DNA from: Ornithobacterium rhinotracheale
GTDB taxonomy: Bacteria; Bacteroidota; Bacteroidia; Flavobacteriales; Weeksellaceae
Reading direction: 5' to 3'
Length of the DNA: 64,000 nt
Assembly (NCBI RefSeq): GCF_004088395.1
Contig: NZ_CP035107.1
Span: 2,123,001-2,187,000, forward strand
Part shown: one piece after another, positions 1-8,494 of the stretch
How positions within the stretch are numbered: position 1 is the first letter of the stretch
How the letters are laid out: each line of letters begins with the position of its first letter
Notes under the pieces: generated by a model
Database searches by the model: none
Seen by the model: only the letters and a program-made list of their open reading frames with translations
What the model was told of the DNA's origin: nothing
Position numbers and translations under genes: made by a program

Positions 1-141
1 TCTTTTGATGTTTTTGATTCTGCAAGTTTCTTTGATAAAGAAGACAATGTTTGGAAACCTTACAAGCCTGAGAAAATTTCTTTACTTAATGAAAAAGGGG
101 AACCTACAAATTATGAAATAGAAGTTAAATTTGTTCCTTAA
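1..141 (+). CDS. C-terminal end of an unidentified protein (cut by window edge)
   Basis: An open frame runs from the first base to a TAA at 139-141 and gives 46 residues ending in EIEVKFVP. It is rich in Asp, Lys and Phe and has no motif that I recognise. The next gene begins about 120 bp downstream behind its own promoter-like element. Only the tail is present, so no function is proposed. Confidence 0.55.
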   Translation, partial: SFDVFDSASFFDKEDNVWKPYKPEKISLLNEKGEPTNYEIEVKFVP

Positions 142-178
142 CAATTTCTCATAGTTTCAGCTGAAAATAAACAAAGCA

Positions 179-206
179 CCAAAAATCCTAAATTTGGCAC
201 TTTTTT
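179..206 (+). terminator. weak possible terminator after the partial gene
   Basis: A short stem (CCAAA at 179-183 with TTTGG at 193-197) lies just before a run of six T at 201-206. The stem is only five pairs, so this is tentative. Confidence 0.3.
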
Positions 207-263
207 ATGACCATATTTTTCCGAGCTAAAACCAAAATCAAGAATATTTAGTATTTTTGAAAA

Positions 264-968
264 ATGATTGCACATTTAAACCCTAAAAATATACTTTTTT
301 TAGATATTGAGACCGTTCCACAGCATCAAAAATGGAACGAGCTTTCGCCTTTGATGCAATCGCTCTTTGAACAGAAAACCAAATACCGCCGAGAAAAAGA
401 AGACATTTCGCCCGAGGTGTTTTATGAATCCAACGCAGGGATTTGGGCAGAATTTGGTAAAATCATATGCATTTCGTGTGGCGTTATTTTCAACGAAAAT
501 CAGTTTAAAACCAAAAGCTTTTTTGGCGATGACGAACGAAAAATATTACAAGATTTCTCCGAAATGCTCCACAAGCATTATCACCAGAAAAATGCAATTC
601 TCTGCGCACACAACGGCAAAGAGTTCGATTTTCCCTACATTGGTCGGCGTCTGCTTGCCAATGGGCTCCCGCTCCCCGAGATTTTAAACACCATGGGCAA
701 AAGACCATGGCAAAGCCAACACCTCGACACCATGGAGCTTTGGAAATTCGGGGATTATAAACATTACACATCGCTCAATTTGCTAGCAGCATTGCTCGGC
801 GTTCCTACGCCTAAAGATGATATCGACGGCAGCGAAGTGGCTCGCGTGTATTACAAAGAAAAAAATATAGAAAGAATTAAAATTTATTGCGAAAAAGATG
901 TACTCACCGTGGCACAAATTTTTAGAAAATTTAGAGGTGAATCTTTATTAGAATTTAATCATGATTGA
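264..968 (+). CDS. DnaQ-like predicted 3'-5' exonuclease
   Basis: This 234-residue protein has the three exonuclease motifs of the DEDD nuclease fold: FLDIETVP (Asp14, Glu16), AHNGKEFDFPYI (Asp122) and YCEKDVLTV (Asp212). It matches the stand-alone PolB-type 3'-5' exonuclease family common in Bacteroidota, which lacks a polymerase domain. It probably trims DNA or RNA 3' ends with two metal ions; the substrate cannot be read from the sequence. A TATTTTTG element at 252-259 lies only a few bases before the ATG, so the transcript would have almost no leader. The last 8 bases overlap the next gene, which suggests co-transcription. Confidence 0.85.
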   Translation: MIAHLNPKNILFLDIETVPQHQKWNELSPLMQSLFEQKTKYRREKEDISPEVFYESNAGIWAEFGKIICISCGVIFNENQFKTKSFFGDDERKILQDFSEMLHKHYHQKNAILCAHNGKEFDFPYIGRRLLANGLPLPEILNTMGKRPWQSQHLDTMELWKFGDYKHYTSLNLLAALLGVPTPKDDIDGSEVARVYYKEKNIERIKIYCEKDVLTVAQIFRKFRGESLLEFNHD

Positions 969-1452
969 TATCCAAGCACATCAAGATTTAGCCCAAAGCA
1001 AGCGAAAGGAAAACGAGCAATTTTTAGCTCAATTAAAAAAAAGAAAACCAAAAGATCTGGACAAAGTAGCTAAGGATTTTCACGATGAAATTTTTGCCGA
1101 TTTCGACTGCTTAGAGTGCGGCAATTGTTGTCGCGGGACAGGTCCGCTTTTTATAGAAAAAGACATCGAGCGCATTGCTAAACAACTCAAAATGAAACCA
1201 CAACAATTCACCGATTCTTATTTAAGAAAAGATGAAGAAAACGATTGGGTATTTCAGCGTGTGCCGTGCCCCTTTCTAGGCGAAGACAATTTTTGTTTCA
1301 TCTACGATGCGCGCCCACGAGCCTGTCGAGAGTTTCCGCATACCGATCGCCGAAGACTCTACCAAATTAATCATTTAACGATTAAAAATCTTGAAATTTG
1401 CCCTGCTGCTTTTCAAATCATTGAAAAACTGAAAGAACATTACTCTTTTTAG
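961..1452 (+). CDS. YkgJ-family cysteine-cluster protein
   Basis: A 163-residue protein with the zinc- or iron-cluster signature of the YkgJ family: CLECGNCCRGTGP (Cys50, 53, 56, 57), then CPFL, NFCFIYDARPRACREFP. The spacing of eight cysteines with the RPxxCRxFP tail is diagnostic. The biochemical role of the family is not settled. The N-terminal 45 residues are charged and probably helical. The start overlaps the exonuclease end by 8 bases, so the two are likely translated from one message. Confidence 0.85.
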   Translation: MIDIQAHQDLAQSKRKENEQFLAQLKKRKPKDLDKVAKDFHDEIFADFDCLECGNCCRGTGPLFIEKDIERIAKQLKMKPQQFTDSYLRKDEENDWVFQRVPCPFLGEDNFCFIYDARPRACREFPHTDRRRLYQINHLTIKNLEICPAAFQIIEKLKEHYSF

Positions 1453-1500
1453 CGAATTTGTATTAACTTTACCGCTCGTAAAAGCTCAATCCAAAATTTT

Positions 1501-2274
1501 ATGAACAAGCAATTACCTCAACTCAAAAACGAATTAGTACAAGAAATTAAAGATTTGGCTAAATCTCTACAAACTTGTGAAACTTTCAACGGTGTGTTGT
1601 CTTACGAAAATAAACTAAAAACACTTTACGAGAAATTTGTGCTTTTAAAGTTTTTAGACCAAAACAACCTTTCCCCAGATGTTTTACCACAAACAAAGAT
1701 ACCTGCATCTGAACCACAAAAGTCGCTAGAGCTTGAAAAAACCGAGGAAATGGCTTTGCCAGAAGCCGTCGAAACTCCAAAAGTGGCAGACGAGCCAATC
1801 AAAACACCTGAGCAAAATACTACCGAGGTAGAGGAAGAGGAGGAAAAGCCTGTTTTTTATGATTTTGACACGAGAAAAATTTCAAGAGAAGAACCTAAAA
1901 CGGTGATTGCTGATTTTTCTTTTGAGGAGGAGGAAGAATTAGAAGAAAAAGGCGAAGAGCTGATGAGAAAAAGACCTTCTGCAATAGATGAAATTGAAAG
2001 TGCTTTTACGCCAAAAAAAGTGCCGAGTACCGCACCTGTTTACGACATTCCGCCTATTGTGCTTGATTTCAACGATAGAATTGGTTTTTTAAATCAATTA
2101 TTTTTAGGGGATGATGAGTTTATGGACTCTACACTTGATATCTTAAACCGAATCTCGGATCCTAACTCTACCCAAATGTACCTCAACGACTTGGAGCAAG
2201 AAATGCACCTTGACGAGGACAAGAGAGAATATTTTGAACGCTTAAGAGAACTTGCACTAAAACGCTTTGAGTAA
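1501..2274 (+). CDS. conserved hypothetical acidic protein upstream of rsmI
   Basis: 257 residues in three parts: a helical N-terminus (about 1-60), a low-complexity middle rich in Glu, Pro and Thr (about 65-165), and a folded C-terminus (about 185-257) with LDFNDRIGFLNQLFLGDDE and a Leu/Glu-rich helical end. Many Bacteroidota encode a similar protein with this C-terminal block. No catalytic motif or signal peptide is seen. Its TAA shares one base with the ATG of rsmI, so translation of the two is probably coupled. Function unknown. Confidence 0.7.
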   Translation: MNKQLPQLKNELVQEIKDLAKSLQTCETFNGVLSYENKLKTLYEKFVLLKFLDQNNLSPDVLPQTKIPASEPQKSLELEKTEEMALPEAVETPKVADEPIKTPEQNTTEVEEEEEKPVFYDFDTRKISREEPKTVIADFSFEEEEELEEKGEELMRKRPSAIDEIESAFTPKKVPSTAPVYDIPPIVLDFNDRIGFLNQLFLGDDEFMDSTLDILNRISDPNSTQMYLNDLEQEMHLDEDKREYFERLRELALKRFE

Positions 2275-2948
2275 TGAGCGGGAAACTCTCACTTGTACCC
2301 ACACCTATTGGGAATTTGGGCGACATCACGCTGCGTGCACTAGAAGTCTTGAAATCGGCTGACGTGATTTTGGCCGAAGACACACGCAACAGTTCCAAAT
2401 TATTACAACATTACGAAATTGCAACGCCCATGCGATCGCATCACGCACACAATGAACACACCGAAACCGACTCACTCATTGCACAACTCAAAGCGGGGAA
2501 AAACTTTGCATTGATTACAGATGCGGGCACGCCAGGGATTTCAGATCCTGGTTTTTTTCTACTCCGTGCTTGCATCAAAAATGATATTAAAACCGAAGTT
2601 TTGCCTGGTGCTACGGCTTTTGTTCCAGGATTGATTCTCTCGGGGTTACCAAATCATAATTTCACTTTTGTGGGTTTTTTACCGATTAAAAAAGGCAGAA
2701 AAACCTTGCTTGAATCTTTAGCCCAAGAAAAAAAAACTATGATTTTCTACGAATCTCCGCACAAAATAGAGCACACTTTAAAAGATTTCTGTACTTATCT
2801 TGGAGAAGAACGACAAGCGAGCCTTTCGCGCGAACTCACCAAAAAATTTGAGGAAACCTTGCGTGGTTCCCTCAAGGATTTATTACAAACTGCCCAAGAG
2901 AAAAAACTCAAAGGCGAAATGGTAATTGTTGTAGCAGGAGCAGATTAA
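2274..2948 (+). CDS. rsmI: 16S rRNA (cytidine-1402-2'-O)-methyltransferase RsmI
   Basis: A 224-residue SAM-dependent tetrapyrrole-methylase-fold enzyme. Diagnostic segments are LVPTPIGNLGDITLRAL near the start, ILAEDTRNSSKLL, ALITDAGTPGISDPG (the SAM pocket) and FVGFLP. It methylates the 2'-OH of C1402 in the ribosomal P site together with RsmH. It is somewhat shorter than the E. coli enzyme (about 286 residues) because it lacks the C-terminal extension, which is usual in this phylum. Its end overlaps the convergent lpxD stop by 4 bases. Confidence 0.93.
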   Translation: MSGKLSLVPTPIGNLGDITLRALEVLKSADVILAEDTRNSSKLLQHYEIATPMRSHHAHNEHTETDSLIAQLKAGKNFALITDAGTPGISDPGFFLLRACIKNDIKTEVLPGATAFVPGLILSGLPNHNFTFVGFLPIKKGRKTLLESLAQEKKTMIFYESPHKIEHTLKDFCTYLGEERQASLSRELTKKFEETLRGSLKDLLQTAQEKKLKGEMVIVVAGAD

Positions 2949-3871
2949 AGTTTACCTTTATTCTTAATTAAAAGATTAAGTGCCGCATATTTACGATAAG
3001 CTGCTTTTCCTTCTTCGGCAGGCATCCCCATGTATAGTTTATCGCCTGGGATAGATTTTGCCACGCCCGATTTGGCTCCTATAACAGCACGCGCACCAAT
3101 TCTGATTCCGCTTGTAGTACCGCTTTGTCCCCAGAATGTAACTTCGTCTTCAATCACACAACAACCTGCAATCCCCACTTGCGAAGCGATTAAGCATTTT
3201 TTCCCGACAACGGTATCATGCCCTATTTGGATTAAATTATCTAATTTAGAACCCGCTCCGATGGTGGTAGAAGAAGTTACGCCTCGATCGATGGTGCAAT
3301 TAGCACCGATTTCTACATCGTTTTCTATCACGACATTTCCCACGGATTTCAATTTATCAAATCCCGATTCTCGCTTTTTATAATAAAACGCATCGCCCCC
3401 CAAAACGGTTCCTGCATGAATAATTACATTATCGCCAATCACGGTGCGGTCGCCCAAAGTAACATTGGGGTGAATATAGCAATTTTTACCAATTTTCACA
3501 GAATCACCAATAAAGACATTTGGGGCAATGTAAGTACCCTCCCCCACTTCCAAATTCGGATTCTGCAATTGATTTTGCGTGTTTTTTTGCACAAAATATT
3601 CTCCGATTTTCACAAAATCACGAAACGGATCATCGCTCACCAAAAGTGCTTTTCCGGCTGGGCATTCCACTTTTTTATTGATTAAAATAATGGTTGCCTT
3701 GCTTTGCAAAGCCTTGTCGTAATATTTGGGATGATCCACAAAAACGATATCTCCAGGCTCCACACAGTGAATTTCGTTAATGCCTAAAACTTCAAATTCT
3801 TTATCGCCAACAAACTCGGCGTCAATCATTTTAGCTATTTCTTCTAAAGTATATGGTTTAGGAAAACGCAT
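2945..3871 (-). CDS. lpxD: UDP-3-O-(3-hydroxyacyl)glucosamine N-acyltransferase LpxD
   Basis: 308 residues. An N-terminal uridine-binding domain (about 1-100, with GDIVFVDHPKYYDKAL) precedes a left-handed beta-helix made of hexapeptide repeats such as IGKNCY, IGDNVI and IGANCT (about 105-265) and a helical tail. His218 in QIGHDTVVG matches the catalytic histidine of LpxD. The enzyme adds the second 3-hydroxyacyl chain in lipid A synthesis, using acyl-ACP, in the cytoplasm. lpxH, a later step of the pathway, is at 62.3 kb. It is transcribed alone here and is convergent with rsmI. Confidence 0.93.
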   Translation of the reverse strand: MRFPKPYTLEEIAKMIDAEFVGDKEFEVLGINEIHCVEPGDIVFVDHPKYYDKALQSKATIILINKKVECPAGKALLVSDDPFRDFVKIGEYFVQKNTQNQLQNPNLEVGEGTYIAPNVFIGDSVKIGKNCYIHPNVTLGDRTVIGDNVIIHAGTVLGGDAFYYKKRESGFDKLKSVGNVVIENDVEIGANCTIDRGVTSSTTIGAGSKLDNLIQIGHDTVVGKKCLIASQVGIAGCCVIEDEVTFWGQSGTTSGIRIGARAVIGAKSGVAKSIPGDKLYMGMPAEEGKAAYRKYAALNLLIKNKGKL

Positions 3872-3983
3872 TTTCTATCTATTTTTAATTTTTTAATGGA
3901 GACAAAAATACACAAAATCATGGCTTAAAAATCGTTTAAATTTCATTTTTTTAATTTCAATGAAAAGAAAACTAACTTAGGTT

Positions 3984-4024
3984 TAAGAAAAAAAGCGATT
4001 CACAACATTTGCAAATCGCTTTTA
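3984..4024 (-). terminator. rho-independent terminator of the aminotransferase gene
   Basis: AAAAGCGATT (3991-4000) pairs perfectly with AATCGCTTTT (4014-4023). On the minus strand the stem is followed by a long T run (A run on the plus strand at 3987-3994). It lies about 25 bp past the stop of the gene at 4049-5230. Confidence 0.8.
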
Positions 4025-4048
4025 TTTTTAAATTTTGACTAAATATCT

Positions 4049-5230
4049 TTAGCTTAAAGCTTTTTTAATTCTATCAAAGGCCTCCACGAGCTGCTCCTCC
4101 GAGGTGGCATAAGAGAGGCGTAGGCAATTCGGGTCGCCAAAGGCCTCGCCCGTTACGGTGGCCACTTGGGCTTTTTCGAGCAAATATAAGCTTAAATCTG
4201 AGGCTGAATTTATTGTTACGCCATTGAATGTTTTGCCAAATAAAGAAGAAACTTTCGGGAAAATATAAAAGGCTCCTTCTGGCTCAGTAACTTCAAAACC
4301 AGGGATTTCTCTTGCTTTTTCCAAGACTAAAGTTCTTCGTTTTTTGAACGCATCTATCATATACTGAATCTTGCTCGGATCGGCAGAAACTGCGGCAATG
4401 GCTGCTCGCTGTGCAATGGAATTGGCTCCAGAAGTGATTTGCCCTTGCAGTTTACTGCATGCTTTCACAATCCACTCGGGTGCTCCAATGTAGCCAATTC
4501 GCCAGCCTGTCATCGCAAAGGCTTTTGCCAAGCCGTTGATGGTGATGGTGCGTTCTTTCATATTCCCAATAGATGCCATGCTCACCATTTTGGTAGAATA
4601 AGTGATATGCTCATAAATCTCATCTGAAATCACGATGATTTGCGGGTGCTTTTCGAGTACTTTGGCTAGGGCTTCTAGCTCCGCACGGGTGTAAACGCTG
4701 CCGCTCGGGTTGCATGGCGAGCTGTACATCAACACTTTTGATTTAAGCGTGATGGCTTGTTCCAATTGCTCGGGTGTAATTTTAAAATTGGTTTCCAAAG
4801 TGGTAGGAATCTCCACGACTTTTCCGCCCGCAAGTTGCGTAATGTCGGAATAGCTCACCCAATACGGCGAAGGCAAAATCACCTCATCGCCTTCGTTCAC
4901 AAGTGCCATGATACTGTTGTAGATACATTGCTTTGCCCCCGTAGAAACCATAATTTCAGAGGTTTTATATTCCAAGCCATTGTCTCGCTTAAACTTGTGC
5001 GCAATAGCTTCGAGCAAATCAGGGTATCCGTTCAATGGCGGATAGTGATTGTAGTTTTCGTGAATGGCTTGAACTGCCGCTTCTTTGATGAAATCTGGAG
5101 TTTCAAAATCGGGCTCGCCCAAACTTAGGCTTATGATGTCTTTGCCTGCTGCTTTCAATTCGCGGGCTTTTGCCGCCATTGTAAGCGTAGCTGAAGGCTT
5201 AAGTGATTGTACGCGTTGAGATAATTCCAT
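4049..5230 (-). CDS. PLP-dependent aspartate aminotransferase (class I/II)
   Basis: 393 residues, the usual length. It carries the fold-type I markers SLGEPDFETPDFI, YPPLNGYPDLLEAI, the substrate pocket NPSGSVY, VISDEIYEHITY and the Schiff-base lysine Lys236 in GLAKAFAMTGWRIGY. The close match to the bacterial aspartate aminotransferase Ib subgroup suggests transfer of the amino group between aspartate and 2-oxoglutarate. Some relatives also act on prephenate, so the exact substrate is inferred. It stands alone, with a clear terminator downstream and about 130 bp to the copper ATPase gene upstream. Confidence 0.88.
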   Translation of the reverse strand: MELSQRVQSLKPSATLTMAAKARELKAAGKDIISLSLGEPDFETPDFIKEAAVQAIHENYNHYPPLNGYPDLLEAIAHKFKRDNGLEYKTSEIMVSTGAKQCIYNSIMALVNEGDEVILPSPYWVSYSDITQLAGGKVVEIPTTLETNFKITPEQLEQAITLKSKVLMYSSPCNPSGSVYTRAELEALAKVLEKHPQIIVISDEIYEHITYSTKMVSMASIGNMKERTITINGLAKAFAMTGWRIGYIGAPEWIVKACSKLQGQITSGANSIAQRAAIAAVSADPSKIQYMIDAFKKRRTLVLEKAREIPGFEVTEPEGAFYIFPKVSSLFGKTFNGVTINSASDLSLYLLEKAQVATVTGEAFGDPNCLRLSYATSEEQLVEAFDRIKKALS

Positions 5231-5358
5231 GTGTTATATTTTCCCACAAATTTAATCTTTTTTCCCACGAAAGGCCTCATTTTTTTATTTAAAATTTAGG
5301 TTAAATGATTTTTAGCCATCAAACACTTGCGTATTGGGCAAATGCAATGCCCCGCGCC

Positions 5359-7737
5359 TCACCTCTTTTTCAATGTAAAATAAGCTACTAGCCAAGTGCT
5401 AAATGTGACAAAAAGCACTACGGAAATAGAGCTTATCGGCATTAAAATAGCCGCTACCACAGGCGTTAAATTCCCTGTAACGGCAAAACTCAGCCCGATG
5501 ATGTTGTATAAAAAACTGATGATAAAGGCAATTTTCACCAAACGAATACCGATTTTGCTTAGCTTTAAAAATTGAGGCAACTCATCAAACGAGGCACTGC
5601 CCAAAATTGCATCACACGAGGGCGAAAATACATTCATATCCTCTGCCACGGCCACGCCCACATTGCTCTGCTTGAGCGCGCCAGCATCATTTAGCCCATC
5701 GCCGAGCATCATCACGCGGTGGCCTTGATGTTGCAATTGCTCTATGAACTGCAATTTGTCCTGCGGGCTTTGGTTGAAATTAAGGCTTGCTTGTGGCGGA
5801 AAGATTTGTTTTAAATTTTGCGCCTCGCTCGCATTATCGCCAGATAGGAGGCTCAGCACATAGCCTGAGAGCTGCTGAATTGTATGCCCTAGATGCTTTC
5901 TGTACTTATTTTTAAAAATAAATCGCCCCTTGTATGCCCCATTGATGGCAAGCAAAACCTCTGTTGTTTCAAAATCTGATTTTTGGCCACGCCCCAGCCA
6001 TTCACGGCTCCCCACTTGGAGCTGCATTCCGCTGATTGAGGCCTCTTGCCCCTTGCCTTTGATTTGGGTGTAATTTAAGATTTCATCTGTTTTAGGCGTG
6101 TGCTTAAAGTAGTGTTGCAGGCTGCGGCTCAGCGGGTGATTGGACTGCTGCACAAGGCTCGCCACGGCACAGGCTTCCTGCGGGAAAAGGGGCGTTCCTT
6201 GGTATACAATCTCCTCGCTTTGGCTTTGGGTAATGGTGCCTGTTTTGTCAAAAACGATGCTGTCAATTTTTGCCATTTTCTCAATCGTGTGAGCCTCCTT
6301 AACATAGAATTTATTTTGCCCAAAAACACGCATTAAATTCCCCAAAGTAAAGGGCGATGCTAGCGCCAAGGCACACGGACAGGCGATGATAAGCACCGCT
6401 GTGATGACTTGAAACATTCGGCTCGCATCGTGGAAATACCAAAAAATCCCTGATATAGTGGCTATGGCTAAAATCACCCATACAAAGTACTGGCTTACTT
6501 GGTTTACCAAATTTTCAAGTGTGGACTCTTCCTTGGCAAAAACCTCGTGATTCCACAGGCTAGTGAGGTAGCTTTGGTTCACCTCCTCTATGATTTCCAG
6601 CGTGATGGCTAGCCCTGATTGCTTGCCTCCTGCATAGATTTTTTCGCCCACTTTTTTGGTAATTAAGCGAGATTCTCCCGTTACAAAACTGTTGTCGATG
6701 CGGGCTTCACCTTTAATCAAAATAGCATCGGCGGGCAAAATCTCTTCGTCTCTAAGCAAAATCCGGTCGCCTTTTTTAAGCTCAGAAAGTAAAATATTTT
6801 GAATTCCATTTTCGGTGATTTTGGCTACCGAGATGGGATAAAACGATTTGTAATCTCTATCAAAAGACAAACTTTGATAGGTGCGTTGCTGAAACCATTT
6901 ACCTATCAACATAAAAAATACCAAGCCTGCCATGCTATCAAAATAGCCGCCACTATGCCCCGTGAGGATTTCGTAAAGGCTTCTAAAAAACAGCACCAAA
7001 ATCCCAATAGCAATGGGAATGTCGATATTTACTCGTTTGTTTTTTATGGCTAAAATCGCCGATTTTAAATAATCTTTTGCAGAATAAAGCAACACAGGCA
7101 AGGCTAAAACAAAGGAAAACCAACGGAAAAAGTTTTTGTTTTGCTCCAGCCATGTTTCGTCTGAACTCACATATTCGGGAAAAACCAAAAGCATGATATT
7201 CCCAAAGCAAAATCCTGCAATGGCTAATTGGTAAATCAACTGGCGATTGTGTTTGGATTTTTCTTTTTCAATGTTTTCTAAATTAAGTGCAGGTTTGTAG
7301 CCCAAACTTGCCATAAAATAGGCTAATTCGCTTAATTTTAATTGGGTAGAATCATAAGTAATTTGTACTTTTTTCTGTGGAAAATTTACATTGGAGTACA
7401 AAATCCCATCATTTAGCTCGTTTAAACTTTCGAGCACCCACACGCATGAACTACAATGGATTACGGGTACAAAAAAATTGACCACCGCTACGCCATCGTC
7501 GTTAAAATCAATGAATTTTTCAAAGATTTCTGGCGTATCTAAGAAATCAAAGGAGTGCTTATTCTTAGCATTTGGCTGGGTTCCTGGGGCTTTATTCAGC
7601 TCGTAATAAGTAGCTAATTGATGCTGATTTAGAATCTCGTACACCGTTTTGCACCCTTGGCAGCAAAAGGGCTTTTGGTCAAAGATTATCAAATCCTCCT
7701 CACAATCTAAACCGCAATGATAACAAGTTTCGTTCAT
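5359..7737 (-). CDS. ccoI: copper-transporting P-type ATPase, CcoI/FixI type
   Basis: 792 residues from the ATG at 7735-7737 (a TTG lies four codons upstream but is less likely). Order of parts: Cys-rich N-terminal domain (CYHCGLDCEED, CCQGCKTVY), a heavy-metal-associated domain with CSSC, eight predicted membrane helices, the transport motif CPC near residue 451, phosphorylation site DKTGT near 496 and GDGLND near 677. This layout is typical of the ATPase that supplies copper to cbb3-type cytochrome oxidase. Neither ccoS nor ccoNOP is adjacent. It is divergent from a Crp/Fnr regulator across about 55 bp that contains an Fnr-like box. Confidence 0.9.
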   Translation of the reverse strand: MNETCYHCGLDCEEDLIIFDQKPFCCQGCKTVYEILNQHQLATYYELNKAPGTQPNAKNKHSFDFLDTPEIFEKFIDFNDDGVAVVNFFVPVIHCSSCVWVLESLNELNDGILYSNVNFPQKKVQITYDSTQLKLSELAYFMASLGYKPALNLENIEKEKSKHNRQLIYQLAIAGFCFGNIMLLVFPEYVSSDETWLEQNKNFFRWFSFVLALPVLLYSAKDYLKSAILAIKNKRVNIDIPIAIGILVLFFRSLYEILTGHSGGYFDSMAGLVFFMLIGKWFQQRTYQSLSFDRDYKSFYPISVAKITENGIQNILLSELKKGDRILLRDEEILPADAILIKGEARIDNSFVTGESRLITKKVGEKIYAGGKQSGLAITLEIIEEVNQSYLTSLWNHEVFAKEESTLENLVNQVSQYFVWVILAIATISGIFWYFHDASRMFQVITAVLIIACPCALALASPFTLGNLMRVFGQNKFYVKEAHTIEKMAKIDSIVFDKTGTITQSQSEEIVYQGTPLFPQEACAVASLVQQSNHPLSRSLQHYFKHTPKTDEILNYTQIKGKGQEASISGMQLQVGSREWLGRGQKSDFETTEVLLAINGAYKGRFIFKNKYRKHLGHTIQQLSGYVLSLLSGDNASEAQNLKQIFPPQASLNFNQSPQDKLQFIEQLQHQGHRVMMLGDGLNDAGALKQSNVGVAVAEDMNVFSPSCDAILGSASFDELPQFLKLSKIGIRLVKIAFIISFLYNIIGLSFAVTGNLTPVVAAILMPISSISVVLFVTFSTWLVAYFTLKKR

Positions 7738-7746
7738 AATATTGCA

Positions 7747-7754
7747 CAAATTTA
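7747..7754 (-). promoter_or_regulatory. -7 promoter element of the copper ATPase gene
   Basis: On the minus strand the sequence is TAAATTTG, a match to the Bacteroidota -7 consensus TAnnTTTG, about 10 bases before the ATG. There is no good -33 TTG; instead the Fnr-like box at 7777-7788 lies upstream. Confidence 0.55.
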
Positions 7755-7766
7755 ATAACTTCTACT

Positions 7767-7774
7767 TATATTTG
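7767..7774 (+). promoter_or_regulatory. -7 promoter element of the Crp/Fnr regulator gene
   Basis: TATATTTG matches TAnnTTTG, with TTG at 7742-7744 as a possible -33 element about 22 bases upstream. The ATG at 7793 would follow a leader of roughly 12 bases. Confidence 0.5.
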
Positions 7775-7776
7775 CG

Positions 7777-7788
7777 TGATAAATATCA
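7777..7788. promoter_or_regulatory. Fnr/Crp-like operator between ccoI and the regulator gene
   Basis: TGATAAATATCA fits the core TGAT-N4-ATCA of Fnr-type boxes. Its centre is about 41 bases upstream of the start expected for the minus-strand ATPase promoter (class II activator position), and directly downstream of the regulator's own -7 element (repressor position). The transcription starts are inferred, not known. Confidence 0.55.
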
Positions 7789-7792
7789 TTTT

Positions 7793-8494
7793 ATGTCTGA
7801 AATCAATAATTTCTCTGTTTTGCATAATTATTTTGATAATAATGCAATGTTGAACATTTTCTCAAAAGAGGAAAAGGAGGTATTAAGAAGTGAAAGAAAA
7901 GAAATTATTTTCAAAAAAGGAGATTTAATTCTAGAAGAAGGTAAGATCCCAACTGGTATTTTCTTGATCAAAGAAGGGACTGCCAAGGTGTTTAAGATAG
8001 GCTTTACTGGAAAAGAACAAATCATTCGTTTTTTGAAGGCTGGTGATATGATAGGCTATCGCTCATTGCTCACTGGAGAAGTCTTCGGCTCATCTTCGGC
8101 CGCAATTAGCACCGTGAAAGTTGAGTTTTTCCCTGGGGAGCTTTTCTTAAAAATGTTGCAAGAAAATCCTAGCTTTAGCTTTGAAATGCTGAAATTAATC
8201 TCTAAACAACTAGGTGATGCGGCTGAAACCATCACAACTTTGGCTCAAAAAACTGTGCGCGAGCGATTGGCAGAGGTTTTAATGATGCTTGAGGAGCAGC
8301 TGGGAAATGATAACGAGAACTACATCAACATTTCGCTCACTCGCGAGGAAATGGCAAACTTGATTGGGACTGCTACCGAATCTGCTATCCGATTGATTTC
8401 TGAGTTTAAAAACGACGGACTTATCGCTGTACAGGGTAGAAGAATTAAAATTGTGAACCGAGAAATGATCAAGAAATTGGCGCATGTCGGATAA
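7793..8494 (+). CDS. Crp/Fnr-family transcriptional regulator without cysteines
   Basis: 233 residues from the ATG at 7793, preferred over an in-frame ATG at 7742 that would lie upstream of the promoter. An N-terminal cyclic-nucleotide-binding-like barrel (about 15-130: KKGDLILEEGK, IRFLKAGDMIGYRSLL) is joined by a long helix to a winged helix-turn-helix (about 165-225: TREEMANLIGTATESAIR). The recognition helix has Glu and Arg in the ExxxR pattern of Fnr and Crp. The protein has no cysteine at all, so it cannot hold the Fe-S cluster of classical Fnr; the signal is unknown. It probably controls the divergent copper ATPase and itself. The end overlaps the next gene by 11 bases. Confidence 0.88.
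   Translation: MSEINNFSVLHNYFDNNAMLNIFSKEEKEVLRSERKEIIFKKGDLILEEGKIPTGIFLIKEGTAKVFKIGFTGKEQIIRFLKAGDMIGYRSLLTGEVFGSSSAAISTVKVEFFPGELFLKMLQENPSFSFEMLKLISKQLGDAAETITTLAQKTVRERLAEVLMMLEEQLGNDNENYINISLTREEMANLIGTATESAIRLISEFKNDGLIAVQGRRIKIVNREMIKKLAHVG

Noticed and set aside
5231-5358. A ccoS gene behind ccoI
   Set aside because: Only a 16-codon frame without a membrane helix follows the ccoI stop; CcoS should be a small one-helix protein.
7742-7792. Earlier ATG for the Crp/Fnr regulator
   Set aside because: The extension covers the TATATTTG promoter element and the Fnr-like box, so translation must start later, at 7793.
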